The position numbers were made by a program, and so were the translations under genes. Below the pieces are notes generated by a model that was given only the letters and a program-made list of their open reading frames with translations, searched no databases and was not told the origin of the DNA. Below, piece by piece: positions 13,801 through 24,998 of a stretch of 64,000 nucleotides of DNA. The stretch is from Pelecanus crispus (lineage: Eukaryota; Chordata; Aves; Pelecaniformes; Pelecanidae), in the NCBI RefSeq assembly GCF_030463565.1, contig NC_134654.1, positions 15,392,202 to 15,456,201 on the forward strand, in the 5' to 3' direction. The stretch's first letter is position 1. Every line of letters starts with the position of its first letter.

Positions 13801-14020
13801 AATACAAACAAGGTATCAGATGCATCTATTTTAAACTTTCTCTCAGAGATGTTAATTTATGCCTATTATGGATCCATGTTTTTCCCAAGGTCAGTTACCT
13901 TTGCATCAGCACTTACCAGCTGACAGACAGCTTGATTCCAGAAATAGTGTGTCAATGCAAAGTGACTCCTGTCCTCCAAGTATGGCAGCAAATCACAAAG
14001 CAAGGAGAAATTAATTTTCC
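7870..14020. repeat. Tandem segmental duplication, copy A (noncoding)
   Basis: This segment is colinear with 44890-55310 on the same strand. Anchor pairs include 7991 with 44996 (gagcctgccctgg), 8770 with 45442, 9391 with 46584 (cagcagga.tgaggtg), 11031 with 49992 (gacactgcc) and 13841 with 55151 (tctcagagat). Divergence is substantial, so the duplication is not recent. The partner contains an extra solo LTR, two CR1 tails and microsatellites that copy A lacks, which accounts for part of the growing offset (about 36.7 to 41.3 kb). No exon is recognised inside. Together with the two MYH copies it suggests that a unit of about 40 kb, gene plus intergenic DNA, was duplicated in tandem. Confidence 0.8.
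10937..10957. repeat. (AAT)n short microsatellite
   Basis: About seven AAT units in copy A of the duplicated segment. Simple-sequence repeat only. Confidence 0.8.
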
Positions 14021-14667
14021 ATTCCACCTCTATTAATATGTCATTTTGATCCCGATAATCCTCTGTACTTTATATGATGTCTAGTGGAGTTCTGCACAGT
14101 GCGATATGTGGGAATTTTGTGTTTCCTGAATGTACCATTTATAGCAGAAAACCCAACCGATTATTTTTTAAAATTTGCAGTTTTCCTATATAAAAAATTC
14201 CACAATATCAATAGTTTGTGCAAAACACTGTAAGAGAATAACATTAATATGTAAATAAAAATCTTTGATTAAAAATATTTTGTGATTGCTTTAAAATAAA
14301 TGTTTCATCAATTCCATGTTCTTTGTGACATCACCAAAATAGACAGAATGGATTATGGTTAATTATAAATTCCCAAAAGTATGATTAAAATCTTTGCCCT
14401 TCAGCAAATAGACACAGACCTCAACCTTTTCTACACTTCAAATACAACGTTTTTTATGGATTCACAAGAGAAAATTGTGAACTAAAGGCATTCTCTCCTT
14501 TCTTTCACTCTGTGTTATGGAAGACTGGGATGGCTCCAACCACCTTCAGTCCCTCTGGTGCTACTGGTACCCAGATGCCAAATTTTATCATTTGTGCCCA
14601 ATAACCCTTCACAGAATTGAACTTGTCTTATACAACCTTAGGTGAAACAAAATGATATAAAATAATG

Positions 14668-15615
14668 GAGTCATAGAATTATGAGATCGTAAGGGGCCTC
14701 AGGGGATTATCTAGTCCAACCCTCCTGCTCAAAGCAGGGTCAACTAGAACAAGATGCTCAGCTGGGTTTTTAATATCTCCAAGGACAGACACTACTTAAT
14801 AACTCTGGGTAACCTGTTCCAGTGTTTGAACACTCTCACAGTAGAAAACCTTTTTTCTTATGTTTAAGTGGAATTTCCTACATTTCAATTTGTGCCCATG
14901 GTGTCTTGTCCTGTCACTGGATAGCAGTAAGAAGAGTCTGGCTTTGACTTCTTTACTCCCTCCCAATCAGATATTTACACACATTGACTAATTCCCTTGA
15001 GGCTTCTTTTTTTGAAGCTAAACGATCCCAGCTCACTCAGCCTTTCTCAGTAATCAGATCCCTCAATTTCTTAAACATCCTTGTGATCCTTCACTGGATA
15101 TGCTCAAGGATGTCCATCCCTTTCTTGTACTGGGGAGCCTAGACCCGGACACAGCACTCCAGATGTTGTCTCACCAGAGCTGAGTAGAAGGGAAGGATTA
15201 CCACTCTCAGCCGGCTGGAAACGCTTTTCATAATGAAGCCCAGGATGCTGCTGGCCTTCTTTGCCACAAAAGCACATTGCCAGCTAACATTCAACTTGGT
15301 GTCTACCAGGTTCTTTTCTCCTTTCTGGCCAGTCATTCCCAAACCTGTGCTGATACGTGGGGTTATTACTCCTCAGATACAGGACCTTTCATTTCCTTTT
15401 GCTGAAATTACGTCAGCCTGTTCCTCCAGCTTGTCAAGATCCCTCTGAATAGCAGCACAGCCATGTGGTGTATCAAACACTCCTCCCATTTCTGTATCAC
15501 CTGCAAATTTGCTGAGGGTGCACTCTGTTCAAGGACTTAGGTTGTTAATGAAGATGTTAAGGAATATTGGCATTTGTTTTGACCCCTGGAGTACACAACT
15601 GATAACTTTTTGGTT
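14668..15615 (-). mobile_element. CR1 LINE 3' portion, reverse orientation
   Basis: Read on the minus strand, this is the end of CR1 ORF2 and the 3' UTR. The 3' end lies at the left (tcatagaattatgag, then 'ctagtccaaccctcctgc'). The 3' coding blocks run rightwards: 'cactccagatgttgtctcacc' near 15160, 'catattgccagctaacattc'-type block near 15280, 'cctgcaaatttgctgagggt' near 15500 and 'tgacccctggagtac' near 15580. A 67-codon open piece at 15139-15342 matches the '[20 protein letters not shown]' stretch typical of CR1. It is 5'-truncated and cannot move. It belongs to a different, older subfamily than the copies at 36-40 kb. Confidence 0.9.
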
Positions 15616-16376
15616 TTTTACAGGAAGAAAGTCAACACATGAAGAACATTAATACAAATCACCTGTGAGGGACCACAAAAGTGTGACACAATGTTGTTCC
15701 AGACATTGTAAACTGTCAAAAGCTGAGTTCAGGAAGGCCAAATGGTATGTCTGCTTTTGCTGCTATGTTGGTGACTGCATACCTTTGCACAATTTATAGG
15801 TTTCCCGCAGAAAGACTGATACAAACATTTACAACTGGATTTTGATCTGACTCAGATCAATCTGACATCTTGGGAGGGTGTTCTAGCTTGCTAGAAGGAC
15901 AGACCTACTCAACATCCACTGGTATCCTTACAGAACATTGTCCTCAAAAGAGGATGCTCGGTAACCAACTCCCAGGATCACACAAGCTGGATGCCATATC
16001 TTTTAGCTGCAATTATAATCTGCTAGCTATCATGGCTGCCAAGATATTCAAGAATAGCACTGCAGTTCAGGGGAGGTGACCTCTGTCCTGGAAGCATCCA
16101 ACAGACCAGCATACAAATCACAGCGTTTCACTCTCTGCCTGCTTGATTAAGTACTTAAACTGATCTTCAGAGTTGCAAGGAGTCCGATCATTTCAATGTT
16201 GTAAAAAGAATATTCTTTCAGGATTTCTTTTTTTGTTGATGGATAAAATTATGCTGTTATAATTCTGTAATGATCAGTACACCAAAAGAGTAACCCATAC
16301 ACAGGCTGATTTCCTGGCACAGCAGTCCTTACCCCTATGCAATGTCCCACATTGATGTATACTCTGAGAACAAACC
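15616..16376. other. Noncoding, nothing recognised
   Basis: Sequence between a CR1 and a solo LTR. It ends in the first copy of the LTR target duplication (AAACC, 16372-16376). No gene recognised. Confidence 0.45.
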
Positions 16377-17368
16377 TGTGGTGGTACAGCCCCCCCAGGC
16401 CATTCTGAGATCCCAGGAAAGGCCCTATTGTGTTGTTATCTTGGTCATAACAACTTGAGTGTCAGGCAATAGCCCACACCTGGGCTATCTGCTGCCTGAA
16501 TGGTACATCAGAACCACTCAGCACAAATAGTGGCCAGAATGTAAATTACTGACCAAAGCCAATCATCTCGAGATCCTATAAATAGCGATCCAAGAGGGAG
16601 ACCTCTGAGCTCTCTGGGACTGCAGCAGGCTGTGTGACCCAGTATCTCCCCCTGAGCTGGGATGCCTCTCAGGGTAGATTTTGTGAGGATTGAAGAATTG
16701 TCCCTAGATTTCATGAGGATTGACGAATTGTGCATTGATTTCATGAGGACTCAAACTGACTTCGTGAAGTTCACCGACCGTTCGTTGATGAATGCCAGCA
16801 CATAAAAATGAGTAATTCACAAAACTCATGAAAAGGGAAATTTTGATCACAGGTTAACCTTGGTGTGTGCGTGTGTGTATGTGTAATTTGGCTACATATA
16901 TATATCCCTATATACTATCCGCACTCACATAAACCGTTGACCAAGTCTGAGACTAAGATTGGACCTAGCTGCACATAGACTCCTCTCTAAAAGGAGTTTA
17001 GAAAGCAAGGAGGTCTATTCTGAATCTCATGACTCAACGGGAGGGTCCTCCTTATCCCCTGCACCCATGATCCCTCTGTGTAGCTGAATTCTCCTTTGTG
17101 TACTTCTTCCATGTAAGTAATAGAGTGAACCTTGCCATTCTCGAATCTTTAACTAAGTCGCTGTCTTGATTATAACCAATTCCATCAAATCGCTGTTTCA
17201 AATTGGCTGATGCTTAAGTGTTGTTAGGAATTATACAACCTAATACTGTGATCTATCTCAAAAATATTAATAAATCTTAAATTGCTGCTAACCAAAGCCA
17301 TGTAAAAAAATCTGTATTTGCAACAAATTGGCATAGTTGGCAGGATCCACAAATCTGTATTTGCGACA
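16377..17368 (+). mobile_element. Solo LTR, second ERVL-like family, 992 bp, with 5-bp TSD
   Basis: It starts TGTGGTGGTACAGCCCCC and ends TGTATTTGCGACA. AAACC precedes it at 16372-16376 and follows it at 17369-17373, a perfect target duplication. A TATA-like box (ctataaatagcg) lies near 16577 and a polyadenylation signal (aataaatc) near 17268, both consistent with plus orientation. The element is homologous along its length to the minus-strand copy at 24999-26084. Its 3' end contains a partial repeat of itself: 'ctgtatttgcaaca', then about 26 bp including 'ttggcaggatcc', then 'ctgtatttgcgaca'. No internal viral genes flank it. Confidence 0.92.
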
Positions 17369-20300
17369 AAACCTTTGTCTATTCTGTGACAATGGAAATT
17401 GTTGTAACTCGCAGCAACACTCCACAGGAAAACATCAAGTCCCTGCCATGCTTTCCTGTACAAAGGTCTTCCTCTGGCTTTGAGATTCTCTGCCACAGTT
17501 GAGCATCCCAGCCATTTCCCTTGCACACACAATGCTGGTGGGATGTTAGCTATATTAAACTATGTAGCAATGTGGTCCTAAACATCATCTCAATTCATCA
17601 CAAGATATTACGAGGGTTAAAATGATGTATTTAGATCAAATATTTAAGAAATGCCAGAACAAAGTCACTGGAGAGAAGGAGTCAGACAATCTGATACATT
17701 TAAAGTGTGTGTAAAGGAGTCCACTGGTGAAGGACTTCCTACAAACACTGGTTCTTTTTAGCACAGTTTATGCTCAATAGCAAGAGTTCATGCTGGATCA
17801 GCAGTAGTCCACTTGACATGACATGTTAGTAAATCCGAGAAGAAATTCAACACCATATTTGATAATAAAAGAGGAGCAGATGCATCACACTAACGTCTCT
17901 GGTCTTTGGCGAATCTTCAGGAGTGTTTAATTTCATTTCACAAGCAAACCAAAGCTGAGCATTTTCCAGATTGGCCAGTATCTTAATTCTCCTTTAACAG
18001 GTTTCTTTTAGCAAATTTTACCTCTAAAGTTACACAGTTAGGCATAGTAATAGTTTCAGAGTTGGATCATGAACACAACCAACTGAGATAAAGTAGCTGG
18101 CAAAGCACCAAAGCCATCCTAACCTGACATATCTTTTTCGTTTCAGTCTTGAACACAGAAGTGAGGCATAAACCTATGTAATTTGTTCTCATGAGACAGA
18201 GGGACACATCCAGTCAAGACACCACTGGGCACCAGAAGGTTTTGGGTACCAGATGACATAATTATCAAGAAAAGATGATCCTCTGATTCTTACTCAGATC
18301 ACCAGATTCTTACTCAGCTTGGACACTGATTTACAAAGGACATGCAAAGAAAACCAGAGGGAAGAAAAAACAAAAAGGACTGAGGATGATCATGAAGAGT
18401 CTGAATGTAGAGTTGAGCAGAGAAACAAACCATGTGGTCCTGTAAAAGTCTCCTGTGGAAGTGCAGGAAGGAATCTGAGTGTGCTGCTGGGTGTCAAAGG
18501 AGGTCATAGCTCTCAGAGAACAGACATGAACAGAGGATAGCTTGCAGGAACTGTTTTCTAACAGCTAATTCAGGAAGTAGTTCTGATTTTAGCTGCCACT
18601 TCTCCTAGGTTGGACCTAACTGCTTTCAGTTTATCCTTGTTTTAGATCAGTGTCTGAGCCATTCAGAAATATACCCTTTCCACACAGCACGACAGATTGC
18701 TGTGGGTGCCAGGGAGTAGCTAGATGCCACAGGAGCTCAAACAGGAGTCTTTGCACCTACCTTAAATTCTGTCTGTTGGTGGGAAGGTAATTGGCCTTCG
18801 AGTTTCCCTGTTGATTTAGCTCCATAGGCAGAATCTCTCATGCTAGACATTCCTTCAGACACACAGCCAGATCCACCAGTGACCCACAGGAAGGAAGAAA
18901 AAGTATTCTTTGAGCAGGCATTTGTTAATATAACAAATTAACAAATAAGAGTGAATAGCAATACTATACTGAGAATAACTATACGTTGTCCTTCCTGGTG
19001 CCTCCAAAGACCTCTGATGGATATTTTACTGTGTGTTCAGTAATTATATTCTTGGCTAGAGTTTCTTCAGATTTGGGTTCCTTAAAATCATTCTTGAAAC
19101 CTTTTTAAAACACTGGTGTCTCCTTTTCCATACTTTGTATACTGCGGTGGCATGAAAAGTTACGTTATACAACAGACTGAGTAGTTTTGAAGCTGTTAGC
19201 TCTCTTGGGAAACTACCCTCCAAGGTTAATGCACTCTGATCTTGGCAAGTTATCAGGTTCCCAAACCTCCTTTTTGGACACATCTGGAAGGAGTTTGGGA
19301 TTGGATTGTCTTTGAGCTTCCAGTATCTAAAATTCAGATTTCTGAGTCTGTCATTAACATAGCCTCCTTGCACTGTCAAAAGAGAGAAAACCTGAGACAG
19401 GTATCTAAGACCAGATGAACTGCCACACTTTATAGCCCATTCTTTTAATAAAGTGACAACAGCTGATTAGAGTCATTACAGCACCAGTAAATCAGGTATT
19501 AGTGGAAATGATTCTTTACAGTTAAACTTTCTTCATGGACCGTTCAAAGCAACTCAAAAGGGAAATGAGGGAAAAAGCTTAGATTCCAGTACATTGGTTC
19601 AAAGATTATATTTACAGTATATCATCACTTGAGTTTGACATCTCATATTTAGTTTCACCTCCCACGGCTAATAGGAATTATCTAATAAAGTAACGGATCT
19701 AAGAAGAAATGATGGATGAATTGTTATTTTAATCTGCTCTACTTTTTTGACTGTCTCATTTGACATCTGAAAATGAAAATCCTCCACCCCTGGCCTCCCA
19801 TTCTCTGAGCAATATTTTACTTTTTTTCTTAGGAATTAACAAAAAAACCTAATCACATGAAGAGAGAATGCTCCAGTATTTCCATAGGAGGCAACTTCAG
19901 AGCCACACAGGAAATACTGCTCTAGCCAACTGTTATTTAGCATCAAACTTCCCACTTCTGACTCTCAAAGAAGGCAGAAAAGGCCAGCCAAAAGCTATTC
20001 AAACCAAGATCATTATTCTAAAACCAGTACAGTCTGGCTGGTGGAATGAAAACAGCTCTTTAGTGGCACTGATGCATGGTGCCCTGTTGCCAGTAGATGG
20101 ATGCAGAAACGTCCATTCTCATACTCCTCTGCAGCATCGGTGCTGCCAAACATGACACTGCAGTTCTGTTTGAGAGAGCTGGCACAGGTGTGCACCAAAG
20201 CAATACGGAGAGTTCCAGAGGAGAAATGCAAACAGCACATCTACTACCAGATCCTGCTCACAGTCCCACAAGGTCTAGTTCTCAGCTCCTGTTTAACCTA

Positions 20301-22503
20301 CAACTGTAAGTAACTAAGGTAGCAATATTAATTTTGCCTCCTGACATACAAGTACACCAGATAAGTCTTACCTATTCAAAGAGATATGTGGGCAGATCAT
20401 CTCAATGGAAGTCCAAATCATAAGTATATAAATTATACCTTGTAGTCAACGTACTTCCTTTAACCACATATAAACACACATAGTGTAATTCATGTGTCTG
20501 CATGCTTTGGTCAAAGCCATGGCCCATTGTAAATCATGTTTATTATTATCTATCCCATATCTAGTCATATTGTAAACCAATCTCAGTAGATCTAGAATAC
20601 AGTCGATGAATATATCACACACATGCAGGAAAACACTTCTTACAAAGATAGACATACCATTGTTGCCAGGTTGGAGAAATTTTCCTGCCAAAAATTGATA
20701 TAGCTGCCTATTCCATTGTCTCAGATATTTTAAGTATGCTTTTCCCCACTTATCCTGCCTTAACTGAATGCCAACTGTGTGTGAAATGGTTTCTGATAAA
20801 GGATGATTTTCTCAGTAGCAAACAAGTGTGCACTAATCTTTACTCTGAAGATCCCCAATACATTAAAACAAAGGTCTTTATCCTTAATTTGGGCTGATGA
20901 ACTTTTCTTACACAATCTACATGCATTAAACTGGTTTTAAAGCATATCTCCAATGTAGATTACACAAAACTTTCTTCAGGATCCTGAGAGAGACTGAAGT
21001 AAGACTGTTCAGTATATGTTATTCACATTCCCCAGCTATGTCAGCTGATATCAAAAAAGGCTGTTACTATCTCTCTAAAACATCCTTTGTTAGATCATGT
21101 TTAATTCAGTTGTTCTTAGTATATATGTTATGTTTCTTTAAGCACAGCAGCAGGCTTGGAGGAGTGACACTCCTCTTCTCAAGCAGCACCATGCCTGGTC
21201 AGGGTGTAGTACATAATGGAGGCACAGCATGGTGCCAGAAGCCTGCAGCTCACTGGATACTGCAATAGCCAGGAACAGCAGCTAGCTTGATGCAGGAGTG
21301 CAGGAAAGAGCAACATCCTGGACCCTGGTGGGATTGGGTGGACCTTGTTCTGAAAAGAGACAAGAATTAACTGAAGCCAATTTTGATGCAAGGACCTGCC
21401 TGCAAGAACTCTCTGGGCAGGTGGCCAGTTGTTGATAAGCTTTTGTTTGTTTCTAAGTCTTCTCTAGTCTGTTTTTCTGTTTAATAATGCACGAGCAACC
21501 AGGTGATATGCTGCTAAGCCTGGCTTTTTAGTTTAGAAGCCTTTTGGGGTTTTGTGGCAGCTCATTATGAAAAGGTTTTAGGTAGTTGTATCCCAAGCTA
21601 TGGCTGGCAGAAGTTCATCTTACTCACACCTTCATATGTCACATAGCACAGGCCATTAATATCCCGCAGTGTGCATCCTTGGCCTCTTCACATCATGGCT
21701 GCTAAAGGCAGGTTTGGTGATTTCATCTCAGAAAGGATGTGACAGACTAGGAAGAGCACCGAGAATGGCTGAAAAGATCACCTGATATGTCACAGTGTAA
21801 TATGCTAAGTACCATCACAGGAAACTTCTTTAATCTGCACTGCTTAGCTTGATATAAATATAATGAAATAAAAATAGTCTAATAAAAACCCACCTTCCTC
21901 CCACTGAAAAAATCACCAACAAAATTGAAACCTTCATCCCACAAACAGTTCTCCCCCTGAAATGTCAAAACTATTAACAGTAAAAGATGTCAGTACAACA
22001 TTACTTGATATGGCCCTGAAAGAAATTGAGAAATTGAGGACAGCATAAAAACCACACTGCAGAAAACCTGCTTAGACTAAGGCACTTTCACAATCACTCA
22101 GCGTCAAACAGTAATTTCCCCATTTGATACTTCATTAACACTGCTTTCCATTGTCAGTCATGTATTGCAGCATATGGAATATATATATAAAAACATGCAT
22201 ATAATGGAATATATATAAACATATGTATATGTACTTATATATTTAATAATTTTCCATTATTATATATAAGGATAGATCATAATGCAGGTATACAATAGAC
22301 AACAGAGAAAGTTCAGGATTTAGAAAAGAATAATGAGATTGCAGAAGAAAAAAGAGAAGTAATTTGAAACACTTACTATGCCAAGATCTCTACAATCTTT
22401 GTTTTCCACAAATTTATAAAGGACCAAACTACAGTTTCAGAAAAAAAGTGAGGGAACTTCACATTCTATGCATTCCCTAGTCACTTTACAACTTTCTAGA
22501 TCT
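17369..22503. other. Noncoding, mostly nothing recognised
   Basis: About 5.1 kb without a recognisable exon or repeat family. Open frames are short and overlap on both strands. Near 20270 a short stretch (cccacaaggtctagttctcag) recalls the GVPQGS block of a reverse transcriptase, but its surroundings do not support a LINE call. An AT-rich patch lies at 22176-22265. The right end should hold sequence downstream of the relic MYH terminal exon. Confidence 0.4.
22176..22265. repeat. AT-rich imperfect repeat
   Basis: Repeated 'atatatat' and 'aatggaatatatat' blocks. Low-complexity DNA with no sign of a specific element. Confidence 0.6.
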
Positions 22504-22656
22504 TCATTCTTCTCCTTCATTTTTCCTATAAATCTCACAGCTCTTCACTTAATGCTTGTTGACCTGTGACTGTGCAATGTCAGCCTGCTCCTTGGCTTCC
22601 TCCACATCATGACGGATCTTGCAGAACTTGTTGAGATTGACATTGGACTGCTCCTC
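22504..22656 (-). pseudogene. Relic of MYH terminal coding exon
   Basis: After an intact acceptor (ccccacag) this reads [17 protein letters not shown], then continues through the [11 protein letters not shown] stretch to a terminal stop at 22506-22504. It is the end of the coiled-coil rod and the short nonhelical tail. The intact paralogue at 62955-63110 has 52 codons; this copy has 51, in frame. Codons CTC CGA of the paralogue (KLRVKS) have become CAT TAA, giving a premature stop at codon 36 of the exon. Several charged coiled-coil positions are also altered. Confidence 0.93.
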
Positions 22657-23052
22657 CTGTGGGGAGAGAAGGAGCTGTGAAAACAGAAAGTCTGACACTT
22701 CCCTTTTCCTCTACCTGTAGCATTGGAATTCCTGAAGGAAGGGGAAAGCCCATAGCCTCTGTTCCCACTTTCCAGCTCTTATCTAGGTTCTTAATACAGA
22801 TCTTCTCCGTCTTTCTGGTTTCTTACCCAGAAAATTCACTAAAAGTTTGATGGAACTCCTTTTTATCTACAAGATAATACTAAAACTGTGTTTTTTAACC
22901 TAATGCATATAGCAGTAAGGAGATTGAGGACATGCTATGTTGTATCTTAGAATAACTTGTCAGATCAGGAATTCAGTGCATCCATGTATGTCTGGATTTC
23001 AGAACTGAACTAAAAAGAAAATATTGTTGGTCACCTAAATATCTTCAAATAT

Positions 23053-23597
23053 TGTTGTGGTTTAACCCTAGCCAGCAACTAAGCACCACACAGCCACTCA
23101 CTCACTCCCCCTGCCCCGGTGGGATGGGGGAGAGAATTGGAAGAGTATAAGTGAGAAAACTCATAGGTTGAGATAAGAATGGTTAATAATTGAAATAAAA
23201 TAAAGTAAAATAGTAGTAATAATAATAATAATAGTAATAATAATAATATACAAAGCAAGTGATGCACATGCAATTGCTCATCACCTGCCAACTGATGCCC
23301 AGCCAGTCCTGGAGCAGTGATCGCTGCCAGCTCCCCCAAGTTTATATACTGAGCATGACATCATATGGTATGGAATATCCCTTTGGCCAGATTGAGTCAA
23401 CGATCCTGGCTGTGCCCCCTCCCAGCTTCTCGCTGGCACAGCATGAGAAGCTGAAAAGTTCTTGAGTAGTGTAAGCACTGCTTAGCAACAACTGAAACAT
23501 CAGTGTGTTATCAGCATTAGTCTCATGCTAAATCCAAAACACAACACTGCCAGCTGCTAGGAAGAAAATTAACTCTGTCCCAGCTGAAACCAGGACA
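23053..23597 (-). mobile_element. Solo LTR, ERVL-like, without target duplication
   Basis: A 545-bp LTR of the same family as 6587, 30603 and 45966, read on the minus strand from 23597 (TGTCCTGGTTTCAGCTGGGA) to 23053 (AAACCACAACA). A TATA-like box (tatataaact) lies near 23345 and an AAT-rich trinucleotide tract near 23215-23250. The flanks are AATAT (23048-23052) and ACAGA (23598-23602), which do not match, unlike the other three copies. It lies about 12 bp from the splice donor of the relic motor exon and separates it from the relic terminal exon. See findings for the deletion this may mark. Confidence 0.92.
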
Positions 23598-23608
23598 ACA
23601 GAACTGAC

Positions 23609-23907
23609 CTGCTTCTCCACCATAAGAAGCAAACAGTAAGGCCAGTGTCTTCAGTGATGATTTCTGGTACAGCCCCACAACAGTTTCATTCAAGGGATCC
23701 TTATTCTTCTCAAGCCAGCCAGAGGTGTTGTAGTCCACCATAGTGCATCAGTGAAAAGTGGGCCTCAGCCTTGCCTTTGCCAGGCTTGGGCTTCTGGAAG
23801 TTGTTGGACTTGCCCAGATGCTGGTCATAGAGCTTGTTCTTGAGACAAGTGTCATCTGCCTTGGGGAACATGCACTCCTCTTCCAGGATGGAGAAGATGT
23901 CCATGGG
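23609..23907 (-). pseudogene. Relic of MYH motor exon (exon 15-type)
   Basis: Acceptor ttccag at the right, donor GTCAGT at the left. It reads [19 protein letters not shown], continues through [19 protein letters not shown] and [11 protein letters not shown], then breaks. Family members have 12 nt between the HY codons and the VDYN block where this copy has 4, an 8-nt deletion. After it the reading continues in another frame with [18 protein letters not shown] and [19 protein letters not shown]. The usual human exon is about 310 nt; this is 299 nt, which fits the 8-nt loss plus one codon. Both splice sites look usable. Confidence 0.93.
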
Positions 23908-24705
23908 CTGGAAGAAGGCAGAAGAAACACAGATGTCATATTGGCCTTCTGACACAAAGGTGGCTGAGCTTATCTCAATAGAGTATGAAATCACAAATAA
24001 AGGCTGTGGTATCAGTAAGACAATACTGCTGTCTTTTTTAAAATCCAAACAGCAGGGTTAAACATGGATACTTATCCAGTTTACTTTCAAAGGCTCAGTG
24101 ACCGATGGAAATTTACATTATTTGTGCCAGAAAATTTGAAAAATAAAATTTAAAATGTCATATTCAGAAAAATTCTTGGTCTAAATGGCTCACAGTGTAT
24201 GGATATGTCTTAGTAAAAGTGCTCTTTGCTCAAGATCCTCCTGTCACTGAATGCGATGTCCCGTAACTTGACAGCACTCTTATTGCTCTAATTGATGCAC
24301 ATGAGTGGATGACTAGGAACTGGAAGTTGTGAAGTCCCATCTTTTATATTGCAAATATTAAAAAATATATATATATCTCCAGTTGTAGCTGTACTGCCAG
24401 GCAGAAATGAATCGATCAGAGCTTAAGAGAAACTTACAGGCTCTATAGTAGAAACTAACTCTAGCTGTTATGAAAGAATACTGTTATTGGGAGCTTTGCA
24501 GTGTTTTGGCTCTTGAAAAGAGATCAGTACAGAGCTGCTGCCATGAAACTGTTGAAACCTCACAGATAAAATAAGCTACGTGTTCAGGTATTTTGAATAA
24601 CCAAAACTGAATGTTTGGATGTGAATGTGGAGGAGTCCTCTGAAAACTGCTGCCAAGTAACTGTAGAAATCCCAGTTGCATAATGCACCTGAACAGGAAG
24701 GATAC

Positions 24706-24876
24706 CTTCTCAATCAGCTCAATGCAGGCAGCCAAGTCCATCCCAAAGTCAATGAACTCCCATTCAGTTACTTCCTTCTTGTACTCCTCCTGCTCCAGCA
24801 CAAACATATGGTGGTTGAAGAACTGCTGCAGTTTCTCATTGGTGAAGTTGATGCATAGCTGCTCCAGGCTGTTGAG
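24706..24876 (-). pseudogene. Relic of MYH relay-helix exon (exon 14-type), open
   Basis: 171 nt, 57 codons, acceptor ttttgcag, donor GTATCC. It reads [20 protein letters not shown], then [14 protein letters not shown], and ends [13 protein letters not shown]. This is the relay helix of the myosin motor, which couples the nucleotide site to the converter. The exon has no stop and no indel relative to what I know of the family; the VTEWEF stretch differs slightly from the usual G-I-E-W. It is the best preserved exon of the pseudogene. The preceding switch II exon (DIAGFE) is absent. Confidence 0.93.
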
Positions 24877-24998
24877 CTGCAAAACACAGATGCAGCTATT
24901 TTTGAACTGTGTTCTTACATCTATAAAAGTGAGATTTACTCCATCACTTTCCAGCTCAGACTAGACCTACGCTTAGATCAGTTTATAATTCATCTGTA

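Noticed and set aside
20255-20310. Possible reverse-transcriptase GVPQGS-like block
   Set aside because: A single short similarity, with no neighbouring RT motifs or LINE 3' end.
23758-24061. Plus-strand open frames opposite the relic motor exon
   Set aside because: They are antisense shadows of the MYH exon read on the minus strand.
24676-24964. Plus-strand open frames opposite the relay exon
   Set aside because: They are antisense shadows of an open MYH exon, with no own signal.
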